Notes: generated by a model from the letters alone, not told the origin. Positions 28,443 through 49,145 are shown, numbered from the stretch's first letter. The stretch: DNA of 64,000 bases from Monodelphis domestica (GCF_027887165.1 NC_077232.1:5610410-5674409); one strand, 5' to 3'. Translations and numbers: made by a program.

Positions 28443-29465
28443 GGCTGACTTCCTGGACCCGAAAAGTTGTCTGGCTCGTTCCCCCGCAGAATGGGGACTC
28501 CCCGGGGGCGGGGGGGGGGCTCGTGTGTGCACTCTGCGTCCCCCATCCCTGCCTCAGAGCCACAGGGGCCCCTTCCGTGGCCTGGAGAGCCCCAACAGGC
28601 ACACAGAGGATCCCAAGTGGAGACAAACTCTCGGGGTGAGCTTGAGCAGGGCCGGTCCCAGAGTCTCGGCGGGAGGGACAGCCGCCCGGCCCGCTTCCGG
28701 CTGCTCCCCTGGTTAGAAAGTCTTCTTCCCGCTAGGCTGGGGTCTGCCCCTGGTGCTTCCGTCCCCGGCTGCCTTCTCGGGTCAAGGAAAACGAGGCACG
28801 TTTCTCGTTCACCTCGTCGATGCTGACCCCCCCCCCCCCCCCGCGTTCTCCCAGGTCTCAGCTGGCCCTTGTAAGGCAGGGATTCCAGCCCCAGCCTTGG
28901 CTCAGACGCTTCTGTGTGCCCAGACGGGGGCCACATCCTAAGGGGGTGCCTAGGGCGAAGCCCATACTCTGGGGGGCTTCCCAGCAGGTGCACAGCCGTA
29001 ACCTTCTGTTTGGAGACCTCAGAGTACGGGTCCATCCACAGGCTGTCAGAGCGCATTGTGAACAGTTCAGCTTCCCGCTGGGTCCACTCAGACCGCCTGG
29101 CTCTTCTCCAAACTACGGTCCCGCCAGACCTCCATGAACGTGTGGTTGATTTTTCTAAACCACGTACAAGACGATCTCCGTCTTTATTCCATGATGCCGT
29201 ATTCAGTTTGGTCCACCTTTCTAGGCTCTTGAGAGCTTCTCGGATCCTGTTTCATTTGCAGACGTGGTAGCTATCCCTCCTTGCCTCCTGTCTTTATGTC
29301 CTCTGAACACCTGATAAGCGTGAATCTGATTAAAATGTTAACGAGACCACAAACAACAAAGAATAAACATGGAAAAACGAGAGACTGTGGAGTTCTGCTG
29401 ACTACTGGATGGGGACAGAAAGAAATTCATATACTGCTAAGCTGTATAGAGTACCTTTCCATGAC
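28443..29465. other. Intergenic, no gene recognised
   Basis: GC-rich in the first 500 bp with a C homopolymer at about 28828-28843; the rest looks unique. No conserved ORF and no recognised repeat. Confidence 0.4.
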
Positions 29466-29469
29466 TAGG

Positions 29470-30430
29470 AGAACTTCCAAGATTCCGCCAAATGTAGAAA
29501 AGCAGGGATATTAAGCACACCCTTTACTGTAAACCTTAAAATTTCCCAGACCCTACTTTATAAGATTGGATTAAGACCATTCCCCATTTGGGCAGTGAAC
29601 TCTACTTAAAGCAGGAATGTGAGAATTCTACTTTCCCTACTTGGGTCTGCCCTAGGGGAAGATAAAGTTGTAAACTCTTTTCTGAACAATGAAAAGTACT
29701 TAAACCCAGACTTTTCTTAAGCTAAGTACCTATAAAGGTCAAGCAACTTGTGAATTTACAAGGAACAAAGAACTGGAAAACTTACTCAGAGCTTTCCTGG
29801 TGTGAATTGCTCAAAAATCCACACCTTCTTAGGTGTGGACTAAGAATGGGCGGTCCTTTAGAAACATCTACAGTGATTGGTAGATGTAAGGACTTAGGGG
29901 AGGTGACAGAGGAAATTTTGCCCTTAAAATTAAGAGCTCAGAGAAGAGCTGGAGCTGATTCTGAGGGAGCTCATTTTGAGAAGACTCATTCAGGGATCTC
30001 GATTTCTGACTCTCATTCTGGAGGAGAGCTCCTTGAGGAGCTCCTCTGAGGGGCTCTGTCCCTCTGGGGTAGGAGCTCTGGAGGCTCTTGAGAGAGGCCC
30101 TTTGAAGCAATCTCTGGCTGGAAGACTCTTTGAGGAAGGACGCTGGCCTGGTGTCACTAGTATCCTTGTTTAGTCAGACCTTGTGGTGAGTGTTAAAAAA
30201 CTGACTGATTTCTCTTTTAAGGCTCAGGTCTAGGCCATATTGGTTTGAGGCCCTTCATACTTATTCCTTTCTTACTCTCTCTTTCTTTGATTACTCATTA
30301 TATTGTTAATTAAAATCTCTATAAAACCCAGTTGACTTGGGTATTTGAATAATTGGGAATATTTCCCTGGCGACCACCTTATATTTGATTTTAAAACCCA
30401 AGACACTGTAGTGAAACCTATTTCTGCGGT
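29470..30430 (+). repeat. Solo LTR, endogenous retrovirus fossil (family A)
   Basis: The same text occurs reversed at 57.1-58.05 kb, e.g. GGGGAAGATAAAGTTGTAAA, GATTGGTAGATGT and AAAACCCAGTTGACTTGGG followed by GGCGACCAC. Promoter-like and terminal parts are those of an LTR; no gag, pol or env lies next to it. Two diverged copies suggest an old insertion. Confidence 0.6.
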
Positions 30431-30785
30431 CAAATTTACTCACCCTCTCTTATATCTATCACAATTTATATCTTCCACTATTTTAATCACTACAGTTTAA
30501 GACCTCAACCATTTTAAATCTCACAGTTTATGGCTCCCACTCTTTTATCTACAACAATTTAAGCCCCACAACTAATTTAAATATTACATTACTGACCACA
30601 TTTTGTCACGTTTTGCAGAAATCCAGTTCTACCAGGTCTATTTTCCTGATTTCCCACTTTGTGTAACCATCCTGGACCAAAAGGAAATAAGATCAGTCTG
30701 ACATGACCTTTTCTTGTGTTAGGTCCTGGGGATCACTGTTTCTTTCGGAACGTTCAGAAGACAACCCTTTAATAATAAATATATC
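30431..30785. other. Intergenic A/T-rich, no gene recognised
   Basis: May include a remnant adjoining the LTR fossil. Nothing else is supported. Confidence 0.35.
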
Positions 30786-30787
30786 TA

Positions 30788-30960
30788 AGGGCAGCTGGGT
30801 GGCTCAATGGATTGAGAACCAGGCCTAGAGATGGAAGGTCCTGGGTTCAAGTGGTTTCAGACACTTTCCTTAACTTCCATTGTCTAGCCCTTAACACTCT
30901 TCCACTTTGGAACCAATACATAGTATTTCTTCTAAGGTGGAAGATAAGAGTTTGTTTATT
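30788..30960 (+). repeat. tRNA-derived marsupial SINE
   Basis: GGGCAGCTGGGTGGCTCAATGG head, AACCAGGCCTAGAGATGG, CTCTTCCACTTTGGAACCAA and a degenerate tail. Confidence 0.85.
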
Positions 30961-31740
30961 TAAAATCCATAGTAATAAATGCATCCTAGGATGCCAGGAT
31001 ACAAAGTCAAGTGCAACAACAGTTTGAACACTTTGTTGCCTTTTGCCTTTTTTGAACACTGGATTATCTGACAGCCCTTCTCTTGTTCCGCAACGCTTGT
31101 TCTCCAGGGCCTTTCAAAGCCACTGACATTGGGTGGCTTCCCAGTAACCTTTTTTTTTCCCAGTAGATGCAGAGCCCCCAAATCCTAAATGCCATTTTCC
31201 TCTTGACATGTTAAATTGCCATTTTTCTTCTCTCCTTCTCTGACTAAAGGTTTTTCCATTTTGTCATGAAAATAGAAGCCAAACAGGGTGGAATCCTGCC
31301 TTCTCTCCATCATTTAGTATTTCCTTTCCCCCCTCCGCAGCGATTCTCTTCTCTCTGATCCCTGAGGTAGCTAAATGGCATATTTCTCACCAGCTTTCCC
31401 ACGTCCTGACTGTTCTTACAGGATCAGGCCCCTCTGGTCCTCCATTTCCCACTTGTGCCACTTGCTTTTGAGCTCTCTCCCCATCTTGGCCAACCTCCTA
31501 TGGGTGAGCCCAAGTTGGTCAATGTCTTTCCTAATTGGTGCATGTCCCAGAAATGTTCTGATGAGAGCAAAGGCCAGTGGGAGAATCACTTTTGTCCTGA
31601 TGGAGGCTATTTCTCAAATGGTTTCTTCCAGTCACTCTGGTCCCATCCCAGAATCCTCAGCACTTCCTTCTCCTTCATCGCCCACATCCAAGTGACTGCT
31701 AAATCCCATCGACTCTTCCTCCATCTCTCACATCTTCTCC
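30961..31740. other. Intergenic, no gene recognised
   Basis: T/C-rich unique DNA; possible upstream part of the L2 element that becomes clear after 31740. Confidence 0.35.
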
Positions 31741-32000
31741 CTTCTCTCCCCCTAAGCTCTCATCCCCTCACCCAGAAGGCCGTAATAGCCTCCTACCTGT
31801 TCTGCTTCTTCCTCCCTTCTCTGATCCACCCTCCCCTAACTGCCAACTGGGTATTCCTAAAGCCTGGTCTGGTCATGGCACTCCGCTGCCCAAGAGGCTT
31901 CACTGGTTCCCTCTGCCTCCAGGATAAAACGTGGCCCACCCAGCTCCGGCACGGAGGACCCAGCCTGCTCCAAGCTGCCCTTCTAGAAAGATTCCGTTCT
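31741..32000 (+). repeat. L2-type LINE fragment
   Basis: CCTCCTACCTGTTCTGCTTC, CTGGTCATGGCACTCCGCTG, TTCACTGGTTCCCTCTGCC and CAGGATAAAACG follow L2 text. Confidence 0.55.
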
Positions 32001-32455
32001 CATGGGCCTGCTCTTCAGTCACGCTGCCTCCGAGAGGGGGGCACTGAGGCACAGAAGGGCTCACTGAGTGTCCCAGGCTGCAGGGATTTCAATCCAGAAA
32101 GGCTTTGCTGCTCTCTAAACCTTCATCTGACAGAAGCCAACATGGAGATGAGCTGAACTGAAACCCTTCTGGTGAAATCCACAGCAGCTCCTGGGAACAA
32201 TGAGACCCCAACTGCCCTGGGAGAGGAGAGTGGGACCCTCGGAAGGGGCAAGAAGTGAACATGGGGAGGGACGTCTGGATGGGGCAATCGGGGAGCTGGG
32301 CATGAGCACCCCCATGACAGTGGCCAGCCCTGCCCTTCCCATTGTGAGGCGAGTGCTAAGCCCTGCAGCTGGGAGCTGGCAGTGATGTGGCCCTCTCCCC
32401 TTCTCTCCTCCTCTCCTCCTTCCCAGGGAGTACCCATTCCAAAGCTTACCATCCC
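32001..32455. other. Intergenic, no gene recognised
   Basis: Includes a MIR-like bit near 32040-32100; otherwise unique. Confidence 0.35.
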
Positions 32456-32459
32456 CACC

Positions 32460-32652
32460 TTCTTTTAAACCCTTACTTACTGTGTGTCTTAGTATCAATT
32501 CTAAGCCAGGAGAGCAGTAAGGGCAAGGCAATGGGGGTTAAATGACTTGTCCAGGGTCATACAGCTCTGAAGTTTCTGAGGCCAGTTTTGAACCCAGGAT
32601 CTTCCAACTACAGGCCTGGCATTTTATCCACTGTGCTGCCTGGCTGCCCTCT
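32460..32652 (-). repeat. tRNA-derived marsupial SINE
   Basis: TTTTAAACCCTTACTTACTG tail side, GGCAATGGGGGTTAAATGAC, TTTTGAACCCAGGATC, TGTGCTGCCTGGCTGCC head. Confidence 0.85.
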
Positions 32653-33135
32653 CTTACCTCCATTCTTTGAAGTATGCTTAAACTTCTGTTTAATCAGCTT
32701 GAATTCCAAATCAACCCAAGCAACAACTAACTTGTGTGAACTGCCCACAATAGAGAAATAAATGGACAATAGACACAAACTGTCTCTCTCTTCGGTGTCA
32801 GGGTTCCATTCCAGCTGGGGGCTCCAGAGCTGAGTGAAAGAGAAGCTTATTGGTTTTATTTGCCATCATTTCCCAAAGCAGGAGAAACAGGACATTGGAC
32901 TTCTCCCCTGACAAAAGTCTAAGCCACAGATGAGGAGATTGAGGGGGCAGTAAAGGAGCAGGAGCTGCTTCCCTCAAGGGCTGTGAGCAGGCTGGGTTTG
33001 TACTCTCCCCCTGTGCTCTCCTAAGCGGGTTCAAAGGGGCCCATGTGCTCTAAAATGGCAGCTTCCTGGAGTGTCAGAGGCAGGACTTAAACTCAGCTAC
33101 TCCTGATTTTCAGACCAGCCTCCTACCAGAGACTT
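32653..33135. other. Intergenic, no gene recognised
   Basis: Short MIR-like piece near 32915-32945; no gene signal. Confidence 0.35.
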
Positions 33136-33139
33136 GTAA

Positions 33140-34065
33140 AGGTTAAATTTAGTGGTTGGACTTAAATTATATGAAATAACGTGATCCCTGAAATTATCAT
33201 ATCTCAAGTCAGAAGTTTATTTACCAAAATGGAGGGGAAACAATAAAGTAGAGAAATGTGAGAGAGGTTAGGGAAAATACCTATATTAACCCTCAGTCAG
33301 GAGGGCCCGTAGTGAGTAACCATGTGGCATTCTCCAAGGTGGAAGCTAGTCTCTCCAGAAACTAGGAAAAGAGTCAGCCCTTTTCACTAACCCAATGAAG
33401 TAGTAGTCCAGGAGTCAAAGTCTAAATTAAAGCTGAGCTCCAAGCCCACGATCCAAGCTGCAGTCTCCAACTAAGCTCCCTTGGAGACTCTTCCCCAGTC
33501 AGAAGACTATCTCCAGAAGGCAATCTCTTCAGACTATCTTCTTTAAGATGATCTCCCCAGACGAAGTTCAGGGCTTGCTTTTATTATGACTTCTTATCTC
33601 CTCCCCTCTTCACAGGGGCCAATCACAGCTTCCAATGAGTCTAGCACTGCCCAGGAGGCAGTGTTCATGGAAACCAGTTTGCAACTTCTGGAGAGGCAAA
33701 TACTCATCAAAAGGGTTCACAGTTTCTGAGGGTGTGAACTCTTAAAAGAATTCACAGGTTTCTGGCTGTTTGAGTTAGAAAAAAGGGTGGAGCTCTCCCA
33801 GTGTCTTGCTGGCTTCTCACATAGCACTAAGTAGGGTGTGAATTCACTGAGTGGTTTTCAAGCTCCTCCACCTAGTTCAGCCTTGAGTTGCTTCAATCAA
33901 AAGGTAGACAAAGGAGAGTTAATCCTATCTTCACAATCTAGTGAGGTACTTAAGTTAGTGTTAACCAAAGTTTTAACTCCAACTAGGTAAAGAGAATAAA
34001 GGATTTCCTTTTTCACAACTGTAAACTCAGAATAGACAAAGAGAACCAAGAGTTTCCTTTCACAG
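33140..34065 (-). repeat. LTR fossil, minus orientation (family B)
   Basis: Read on the minus strand it ends with GTAAATAAACTTCTGACTTG followed by a U5-like stretch, and near its start has GAAGATAGGATTAACTCTCC, shared in kind with the LTR at 52.4-53.05 kb. No internal genes are attached. Looks old. Confidence 0.55.
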
Positions 34066-34228
34066 GTTCTTAACTTTTTGTGTGCTGTGGGCTCCTGTGG
34101 AAGTCCAGTGAAGCCTGTGGACCCCATCATAGAATCATGTTTTACATGTATAAAATAAAACATAAGATACAAAGGCAACCAATTATACTGAAACACAGTT
34201 CTTAAAATATTTTAAAAACAAGTTCAAA

Positions 34229-34432
34229 GGGGCAGCTGAGTGGCTCATTGGATGGAGAGTCAGGCATAGAGATGGGAGGTCCTGAGTTCCAATCCTGCCT
34301 CAGACACTTCCTAGCTGGGTGACCCTGGGCAGGTCACTTAATCCCCATTGCCTAGTCCTTACAGCACTTCTACCTTGGAATCAATAGTTATTATTGATTC
34401 TAAGATGGAAGGTGAGGTTTAAAAAAAAAAAG
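34229..34432 (+). repeat. tRNA-derived marsupial SINE with A tail
   Basis: GGGGCAGCTGAGTGGCTCAT head, GACCCTGGGCAGGTCACTTA, TACCTTGGAATCAATAG, A tail 34422-34431. Confidence 0.88.
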
Positions 34433-34992
34433 TTTACTGACCCCACTATCCGTCTACTTCTTGCAACACATATACAGATAAATTAATACAAATTTGAAAA
34501 GAGAGACAAAATAGGTGGGGCTCAGGGAAGCCTTTATAAAAGAGGTAATGCCCACAGTCCATGGTGCCCTGCCCCACAAGGGGCTCCCTCTTTGGGTTTA
34601 TTTAGTCCTGCATTCACCCAGGGGTGGGGAGCACCTGATCCCAGTGAAGAGTCAGGCTTCTCTCTCTCTGTCTCTCAATCACAGCCCCCATCCCCTCTGT
34701 AGTAAACTTTTAGGGAAAGCTCTAAAACAAAGAATAGTTGTGGCTCACTTCTCAGGTCTCCCACAAATGTGGGTCACAGAGCCCCCTCTAGAAGAGATAC
34801 TTGATGTATACAACATAGGTATGAAGTCTAAAGTAGCATGCCCCCTAAAGTCTAATTTCTTGCAGTCCAGAAAAAGTTCCAGGTGCAAAGGACTTGCAGG
34901 AACAAAGAAAGAGGAACAGGAGACAGCTCCAGTGGCCTGGCCAGCCTGCTCCTCTCTCCACAGCTCCCCCCCCCCCTTCAGCTCAGGTCCAG
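34433..34992. other. Intergenic, no gene recognised
   Basis: Unique sequence leading into the duplicated segment; C run at 34967-34977. Confidence 0.35.
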
Positions 34993-35211
34993 CCTCCTCC
35001 CTGAGCACTCTCAGCTCTCCCACATTCTCAGGGCTCTCCCTCCTCCTGGTCCTGACTACAGGTTACATGGGGTGGAGTGAGCTGAGGGCTGGGCCTGATC
35101 TGTTCCTGTTTCCATCCTCTAGAGCAGGGCAGTGCATCCTGGCCCTGGGCTGGCCACATGGGAAGTACAAAGACCAAAGCCTACCCTCAGGGTGCTGATA
35201 GGCTGGAGGGG
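34993..35211 (+). repeat. 219-bp segment, partner of the inverted copy at 15010-15228
   Basis: Two mismatches to the 15-kb copy. Here the segment runs on into further L2-like text (GAGAAAACCCAAAGACAGAT and beyond), so this copy appears to be the source. Confidence 0.93.
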
Positions 35212-35595
35212 GAGAAAACCCAAAGACAGATAACTAGAATACTGGATATTCATGAGAAATGCCTTCAGTCAGGACATGCAAAGAGCTTGGGGAGGTCAGA
35301 AGGAGAAGGTCTACATCAACCTGGAGGAGAGGGCGAGATTTGAATAGAGAGCTGACTTGGGTCCAGGAAGGACAAATCAATATTAAATGGATGAATGAGC
35401 AAATGGATGAGCTGTCTTGGGGAAGGCTCTTTGTGAAGTCTTTGAGGAGACATGATATAGGGGGATAAACACTAGATTTGAAGTCAGCAGACCTGTGAGA
35501 CCTTGGGCCTCAGTTTCCCCATCTATCACATGAGGAGGTTGGACTAGATAGCCTTTGAGGTCCTGTCTAGCTCTAGAGTAATGAGCTTACTATGG
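35212..35595 (+). repeat. L2-like repeat followed by MIR
   Basis: 35212-35400 continues the old L2-like element; 35465-35590 is MIR-like (TAGATTTGAAGTCAGCAG, GGGCCTCAGTTTCCCCATC, GGTTGGACTAGATAGCC). Confidence 0.55.
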
Positions 35596-35620
35596 TCCTG
35601 AGATTCTATATAAATATGAG

Positions 35621-36030
35621 GAAGGAAGGAAGGAAGGAAGGAAGGAAGGAAGGAAGGAAGGAAGGAAGGAAGGAAGGAAGGAAGGAAGGAAGGAGGAAAA
35701 GAGGAAAGGAAGGAGGAAAAGAGGAAAGGAAGGAAAGAAGGAAGGGAGGAAGGGAGGAGGAAGGAGGGAGGAAGGGAGGGAAGGAAGGAAGGAAGGAAGG
35801 AAGGAAGGAAGGAAGGAAGGAAGGAAGGAAGGAAGGAGGAAAAGAGGAAAGGAAGGAGGAAAAGAGGAAAGGAAGGAAAGAAGGAAGGGAGGAAGGGAGG
35901 AGGAAGGAGGGAGGAAGGGAGGGAAGGAAGGAAGGAAGGAAGGAAGGAAGGAAGGAAGGAAGGAAGGAAGGAAGGAAGGAAGGAAGGAAGGAAGGAAGGA
36001 AGGAAGGAAGGAAGGAAGGAAGGAAGGAAG
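35621..36030. repeat. GGAA microsatellite with two identical 89-bp GGAAAAG/GGGA modules
   Basis: Three pure GGAA runs (35621-35690, 35781-35834, 35924-36028) separated by near-identical purine modules at 35692-35780 and 35835-35923, a 143-bp period. Pure purine on the plus strand. Confidence 0.97.
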
Positions 36031-36329
36031 AATAAGGGAGAGAGTGAATCCGGCAGATTCCCGGAGGGGGCCGGGTCTGGGGGCGCAGTAGATGCTGGGA
36101 GGGCGGGGAAAGGCCTCAGAAAAAAGCGGTCCGGGCCAGGAGTGGGCGAAGCCTTCCAGCCAAGGGCATTCCTGGTCCAGGACCCGGGCGATGGGCTGTG
36201 GGTCACCGACTAGGGGCCAGGCAGCTGTGGAGCAGGGCGGGGCGGAAGTCTCCCCCGGCTGCCTCCTCCATCCCAGCCCTGGCTCTTCCCTCCTCCCGCC
36301 CTCTCCGTTTCTCACCCCTGGAGGCTGGC

Positions 36330-37056
36330 TGCGCGAATAAATGACTTTTTAAAAATAGCTCCATTTCACAGGCCATCGAGGCAGAGGCCCGTTGGGGGAG
36401 GGAAGATCGCAGATCACCCAGGAGTGGGGGCTCAAAGCGGAGGGAACTGAGAGGAGGGGGCGGGGAGAGGGCGGGGCCTGAGAGCCCTGAGGACGGGACA
36501 GCTTCTGACCCGTTCTTCAGACTTGGGGGTCATGAGTGAGGGGCCCCGCGTCCCAGCCTGCTTGGGTGACGGGACCCCTGGGTGTCGAGGAGGGGAGGGA
36601 CAGCGGGGCTCTGGCACCTGCCTTGGCCGGCCCGGGGCGTCCCGTGAGGCTTGCGCCTTTCTCCCTGAGTGCCCGAGTCCGGCTGTCCGGCTAGGTGTGT
36701 GTCCGTGTCTAAGGGACTCTGGGTGCCGTCCGCAGGGCTTGGCCACTTCTTCAGTGGGTGAGGTGGGAGGAGGGGCGGCCCCCACCCGGAGGGCCCCAGG
36801 GTGTCGTGCGCGTCAGGCGCTGTGGCCGGTGTGAGCGGCTGCTCGATGGGGAGGGCGGGGAGGAGCCCGGACTAGAGCCTCAGCGTGTGCGTGTCCGTGT
36901 GTGTCCCCCGTGGCGCTGTGCTGGAGGACACGGGCGGTCACAGGCGCTGCTGTCCATGCTGGAGCCCGGGTAGGAGCCAGACACGCAGCGGCGGCAGCGA
37001 CAGAGGCAGCCGCCGGGTCGGTCCCGTCCCGGGTGTGTCCGTCGGTCCGAGGCCAG
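36330..37056 (+). promoter_or_regulatory. DOC2G: Likely DOC2G promoter and non-coding first exon
   Basis: CpG density rises from about 36050 to 37060. TTAAAAATAG at 36349-36358 matches the MEF2 consensus and could alternatively act as an AT-rich core element. A consensus donor GGCCAG|GTGAGT ends a candidate 5' UTR exon at 37056. A good acceptor (CGCCCTCCAG) precedes 37728, 22 bp before the DOC2G ATG, so an intron of about 670 bp in the 5' UTR is plausible. The start site itself is not visible. Confidence 0.45.
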
Positions 37057-37727
37057 GTGAGTCCTTGCCCCCGGCAGCCCCGGACCCAGAGGAGCGCGCA
37101 GCCCCGCGATGCCCCCTGCCCTCCCCCGACCCTGCATCTCCCTCAGATCCCCCAAACTAGGGCCCAGCCTCCAACCCTCTCCCGCCCCCCAGCCGCTGCC
37201 CAGGACGGACGGGCCAACAAGCCCTCCCCTGAGACCCGTTGGGGGAGGGAAGATCCCAGATCACCCAGGAGTGGGGGCTCTGCAGCCCCAGAGACTCCCC
37301 AGCGAGGAGGCTCCTCCTCAACCAGGTCACACCCCCCAGACCTCCACCCATAAGCCCCTTCAGACAGCAGCCCCAGACCTTCCCTAGGTTCTGGTCCTCC
37401 CCCGACCGAAGGGGAGCTCACGCCCTGCCTCACCCCCGGGCTGATCGGACACGCAGAAACCACGCGGGCCCTCTACGGCCAGCACCTGTGGCCCTGAAGG
37501 GGCGCTGCGGTGCCAGCACAGATTCTTCCCAGCACCCTGACCCTCCCTCCGAACGCACCCTTCTCCCTAGTCCAGCCTCCCTGCCTTTGACCGCTCTCCT
37601 CTACCGGGCCCCCCTCACACTCTCCCTCCCCGGGTCCCGCTGGCTCTCCTCGGTTCAGGCCCCTCCCTCACGCCGCGCCTTGTGGGCTTCCCACCGTTAG
37701 CCTCTCTCCTCCGCCTGCGCCCTCCAG
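37057..37727 (+). other. Putative DOC2G 5' UTR intron
   Basis: C-rich unique DNA between the candidate donor at 37057 and the acceptor before 37728. It holds one copy (37235-37280) of a 46-bp direct repeat whose other copy is at 36388-36433. Confidence 0.4.
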
Positions 37728-37749
37728 GTGGCCCCTCGGCCCCACGATC

Positions 37750-43506
<5,757 letters not shown>

Positions 43507-43619
43507 CCGACCTCACGGCCTCCCCTCTGGGGGCGCAGCGGGGGGGGGGGGTCCTTGGGGGCTGGGCAGGACGCAGCAGGGCCAGTCCTGGCTTTCTCCT
43601 CCTGTCTCTCCCCTTCCCC

Positions 43620-43625
43620 AATAAA
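43620..43625 (+). promoter_or_regulatory. DOC2G: Poly(A) signal AATAAA of DOC2G
   Basis: AATAAA 113 bp after the DOC2G stop, followed by GT-rich TGCGTGTGGGG. The NDUFV1 signal on the other strand starts about 100 bp further on. Confidence 0.8.
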
Positions 43626-43726
43626 CACTGGTTCAGAGCAGGCGCTGCGTGTGGGGCCGTTTCTGCAGGGCAGTAAGCAGAGTCGGGAGAATAGAAACTG
43701 GGCAGCCGCCCGAGGGCAGCGCCGGC

Positions 43727-43732
43727 TTTATT
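43727..43732 (-). promoter_or_regulatory. NDUFV1: Poly(A) signal AATAAA of NDUFV1
   Basis: TTTATT on the plus strand is AATAAA on the coding strand, 45 bp after the NDUFV1 stop. The very short 3' UTR fits a housekeeping mitochondrial gene. Confidence 0.85.
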
Positions 43733-43738
43733 CACTCA

Positions 43739-47104
<3,366 letters not shown>

Positions 47105-47360
47105 GGCGAGCCGGGAAGGGGACCGCAGGCGGCAGGAAAACAGAGGCTTCGCAGCGCCGCTGCCGCCCAGGGAGCGAACCTTCCCGCTGTCACCTTCGTC
47201 CCTCGGACGGGCAGAAGCCGGGGCGGCGCAGGGAGCTGACGTCACACAGAGCGCCGCGTGCTGGTGTCGTGAAGCCGCGAGGCCCAGCCTCCACGTCGTC
47301 TGACGTCCAGCGCGTCTACGTGCTGCTCTGACCCAGAGCATTCTGGGAGTCGTATTTTCT

Positions 47361-48125
47361 TTCCTTTCTGGCTTCTCTTCTTGCCGGAGGGCTCCCTGCG
47401 AAGTCGTGGCGCCTGCGTTTCTCTGAGGCATCCTGAGACCCTGATCTTTGAGGCTTTCTTTAGTTGCGAAGGCTAGAGCGTAGCGTTGGGAGCGAGAAGT
47501 CGAGCAGTCGTTCCTGGACAAAATGCAACGTGATGACCTAAGGAGAGGCAGGGGAATTCTCCGGCCTCAGCTTCCCTCCCCCAGCTCATAGTGAGGGTCC
47601 CCCTCCCCCAGGGCACACGGGTCAAAAGTGCTTGGAAATCCTCAGAAGAAGTCCCTAGAATTGTCGGTCCTGCCTCCGTAGTTGGGCTTATCCCTATCCC
47701 TTTCTGTCCACTCCAGGGAGGCCGGGGTGAGATGGACCTTGGGAACGGACATGGGAGAGGTGTACAGGGAGCAGGGGGAGGGAGGAGTCTGACCACACCA
47801 AAGTTGTGGGTCATCACCTGGACCAGCTGCCCTCAACATGAAGGGGGACGTTAGAGTTCTGTTTGGGACATCTGCGACAGGACAAGAGCTCATCCCTGGA
47901 TCTGGCTCTGAAGAGCATCTTCCAGAAGAGAAGCTTCCTGAGGGCAAGGATCTGGCCGTTCTTGTAGCCTTTGTATCCTCTGCAACAAACGTGGGAGGTC
48001 TCCATCCTGTGAGCTCTCAGGGTTTTACGGGGCTGCCTTGACCTAGAAGAGGGAATCCCGCCTTCCTAGTTCTCTGGTTCTTCTCATCTGTTCTTGATTT
48101 CTGCACTTGTGGCTCATCTCATAAA
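47361..48125. other. Upstream of NDUFV1, no gene recognised
   Basis: An L2-type phrase (CTTCCTGAGGGCAAGGATC) at about 47934-47952. In human a divergent non-coding transcript starts near here; nothing in this sequence shows one. Confidence 0.35.
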
Positions 48126-48310
48126 GAGCAACAAACATTTACTAAGTGTCTACTAGGGGGCTGCCATTGTGCTATACAAAGATTAAAAAGAAAAAGAAAG
48201 GAGCGGACCCTTCCTTTAAGGAGCTTACATTCTAGGGGGGGAGGTGAGTAAGGTGAACAGGTAAGTCAAGTACAAGGTGAGGCGTAGGAGGGGCAATCCA
48301 GACAGCAATC
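48126..48310. repeat. Ancient L2-like repeat
   Basis: ACATTTACTAAGTGTCTACT, GTGCTATACAAAGATTAAAA and AAGGAGCTTACATTCTAGG recur in old mammalian repeats. Confidence 0.5.
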
Positions 48311-49145
48311 TCTAGGAATAGAAAAGAAAAAATTTGAGAGAAAAGAGCTTCAATAAATCATTTTTAATAACAGAACAAAACCAATTGAGAAGGGGACAGA
48401 GACAAATTTTGTTAGTGCCTTAAGTAATCTGCACACTAAAAAACAATCTGTAGTTCCCATTTTCATCCACAATTCTTTTTATTCTTTATATGTATAAATT
48501 CATTTTAAAAAGAAAAACTTTGAAAATTTGAGTTCTTCTCAGTTGGAGTAAGCAGTGGATCCCCAAAATCTTAACTAGAAAGTCAAAAAGATATATATGT
48601 ACACGTCCTTGCAGTTGAAAAGGAGTATGAAAACCTCACATAGTATTGGAAGGTGCATGCCTTGGAGTTTAGGCCAATGGTCTCCCTTTTAGACAGTCTC
48701 TATTTGAGAATTGCTTCATAACTGTCCCAGAGTCCAGTCTGTGCCCACCTCCAAAGAGTCATCGGTCAGCTATAGATCAGCTGAAATTCAAGGGCACATA
48801 TTGCTCAGGTCAGTGGCCAAAGGCGCCAGGTAGCCGAGGAGCAGTTTTTCTGGTTTCTCCCCATGGCAGCACCCAGCTGTTCCTTTCAGCAGCTATATTA
48901 GGGCCAAACAGACAAACCAGCTCCCACAGAAATAGGGTCTGTACAATAAGTGTGAGAATGTCTCCAACCTCTAGTTTTCTCAACCCATTCCATTCTATGG
49001 TCCCATCAGCATGAATTTTTCCTGCACAATAACCTCTTAGCAATGTCTGCTCACCCTGTAGCACTCATCACACAAATCAAACCCTGCAAGCAGTCCAGAA
49101 TGTCATAAGGATATAACTTGACCTGCAGTAACACTGTAGAGAAAT
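48311..49145. other. Intergenic, no gene recognised
   Basis: A/T-rich; may hold decayed transposon sequence, but no family is recognisable. Confidence 0.35.

Noticed and set aside
35590-36315. 241-residue minus-strand frame of FLPS repeats and the plus-strand KEGR repeat frame
   Set aside because: Artefacts of the GGAA microsatellite.
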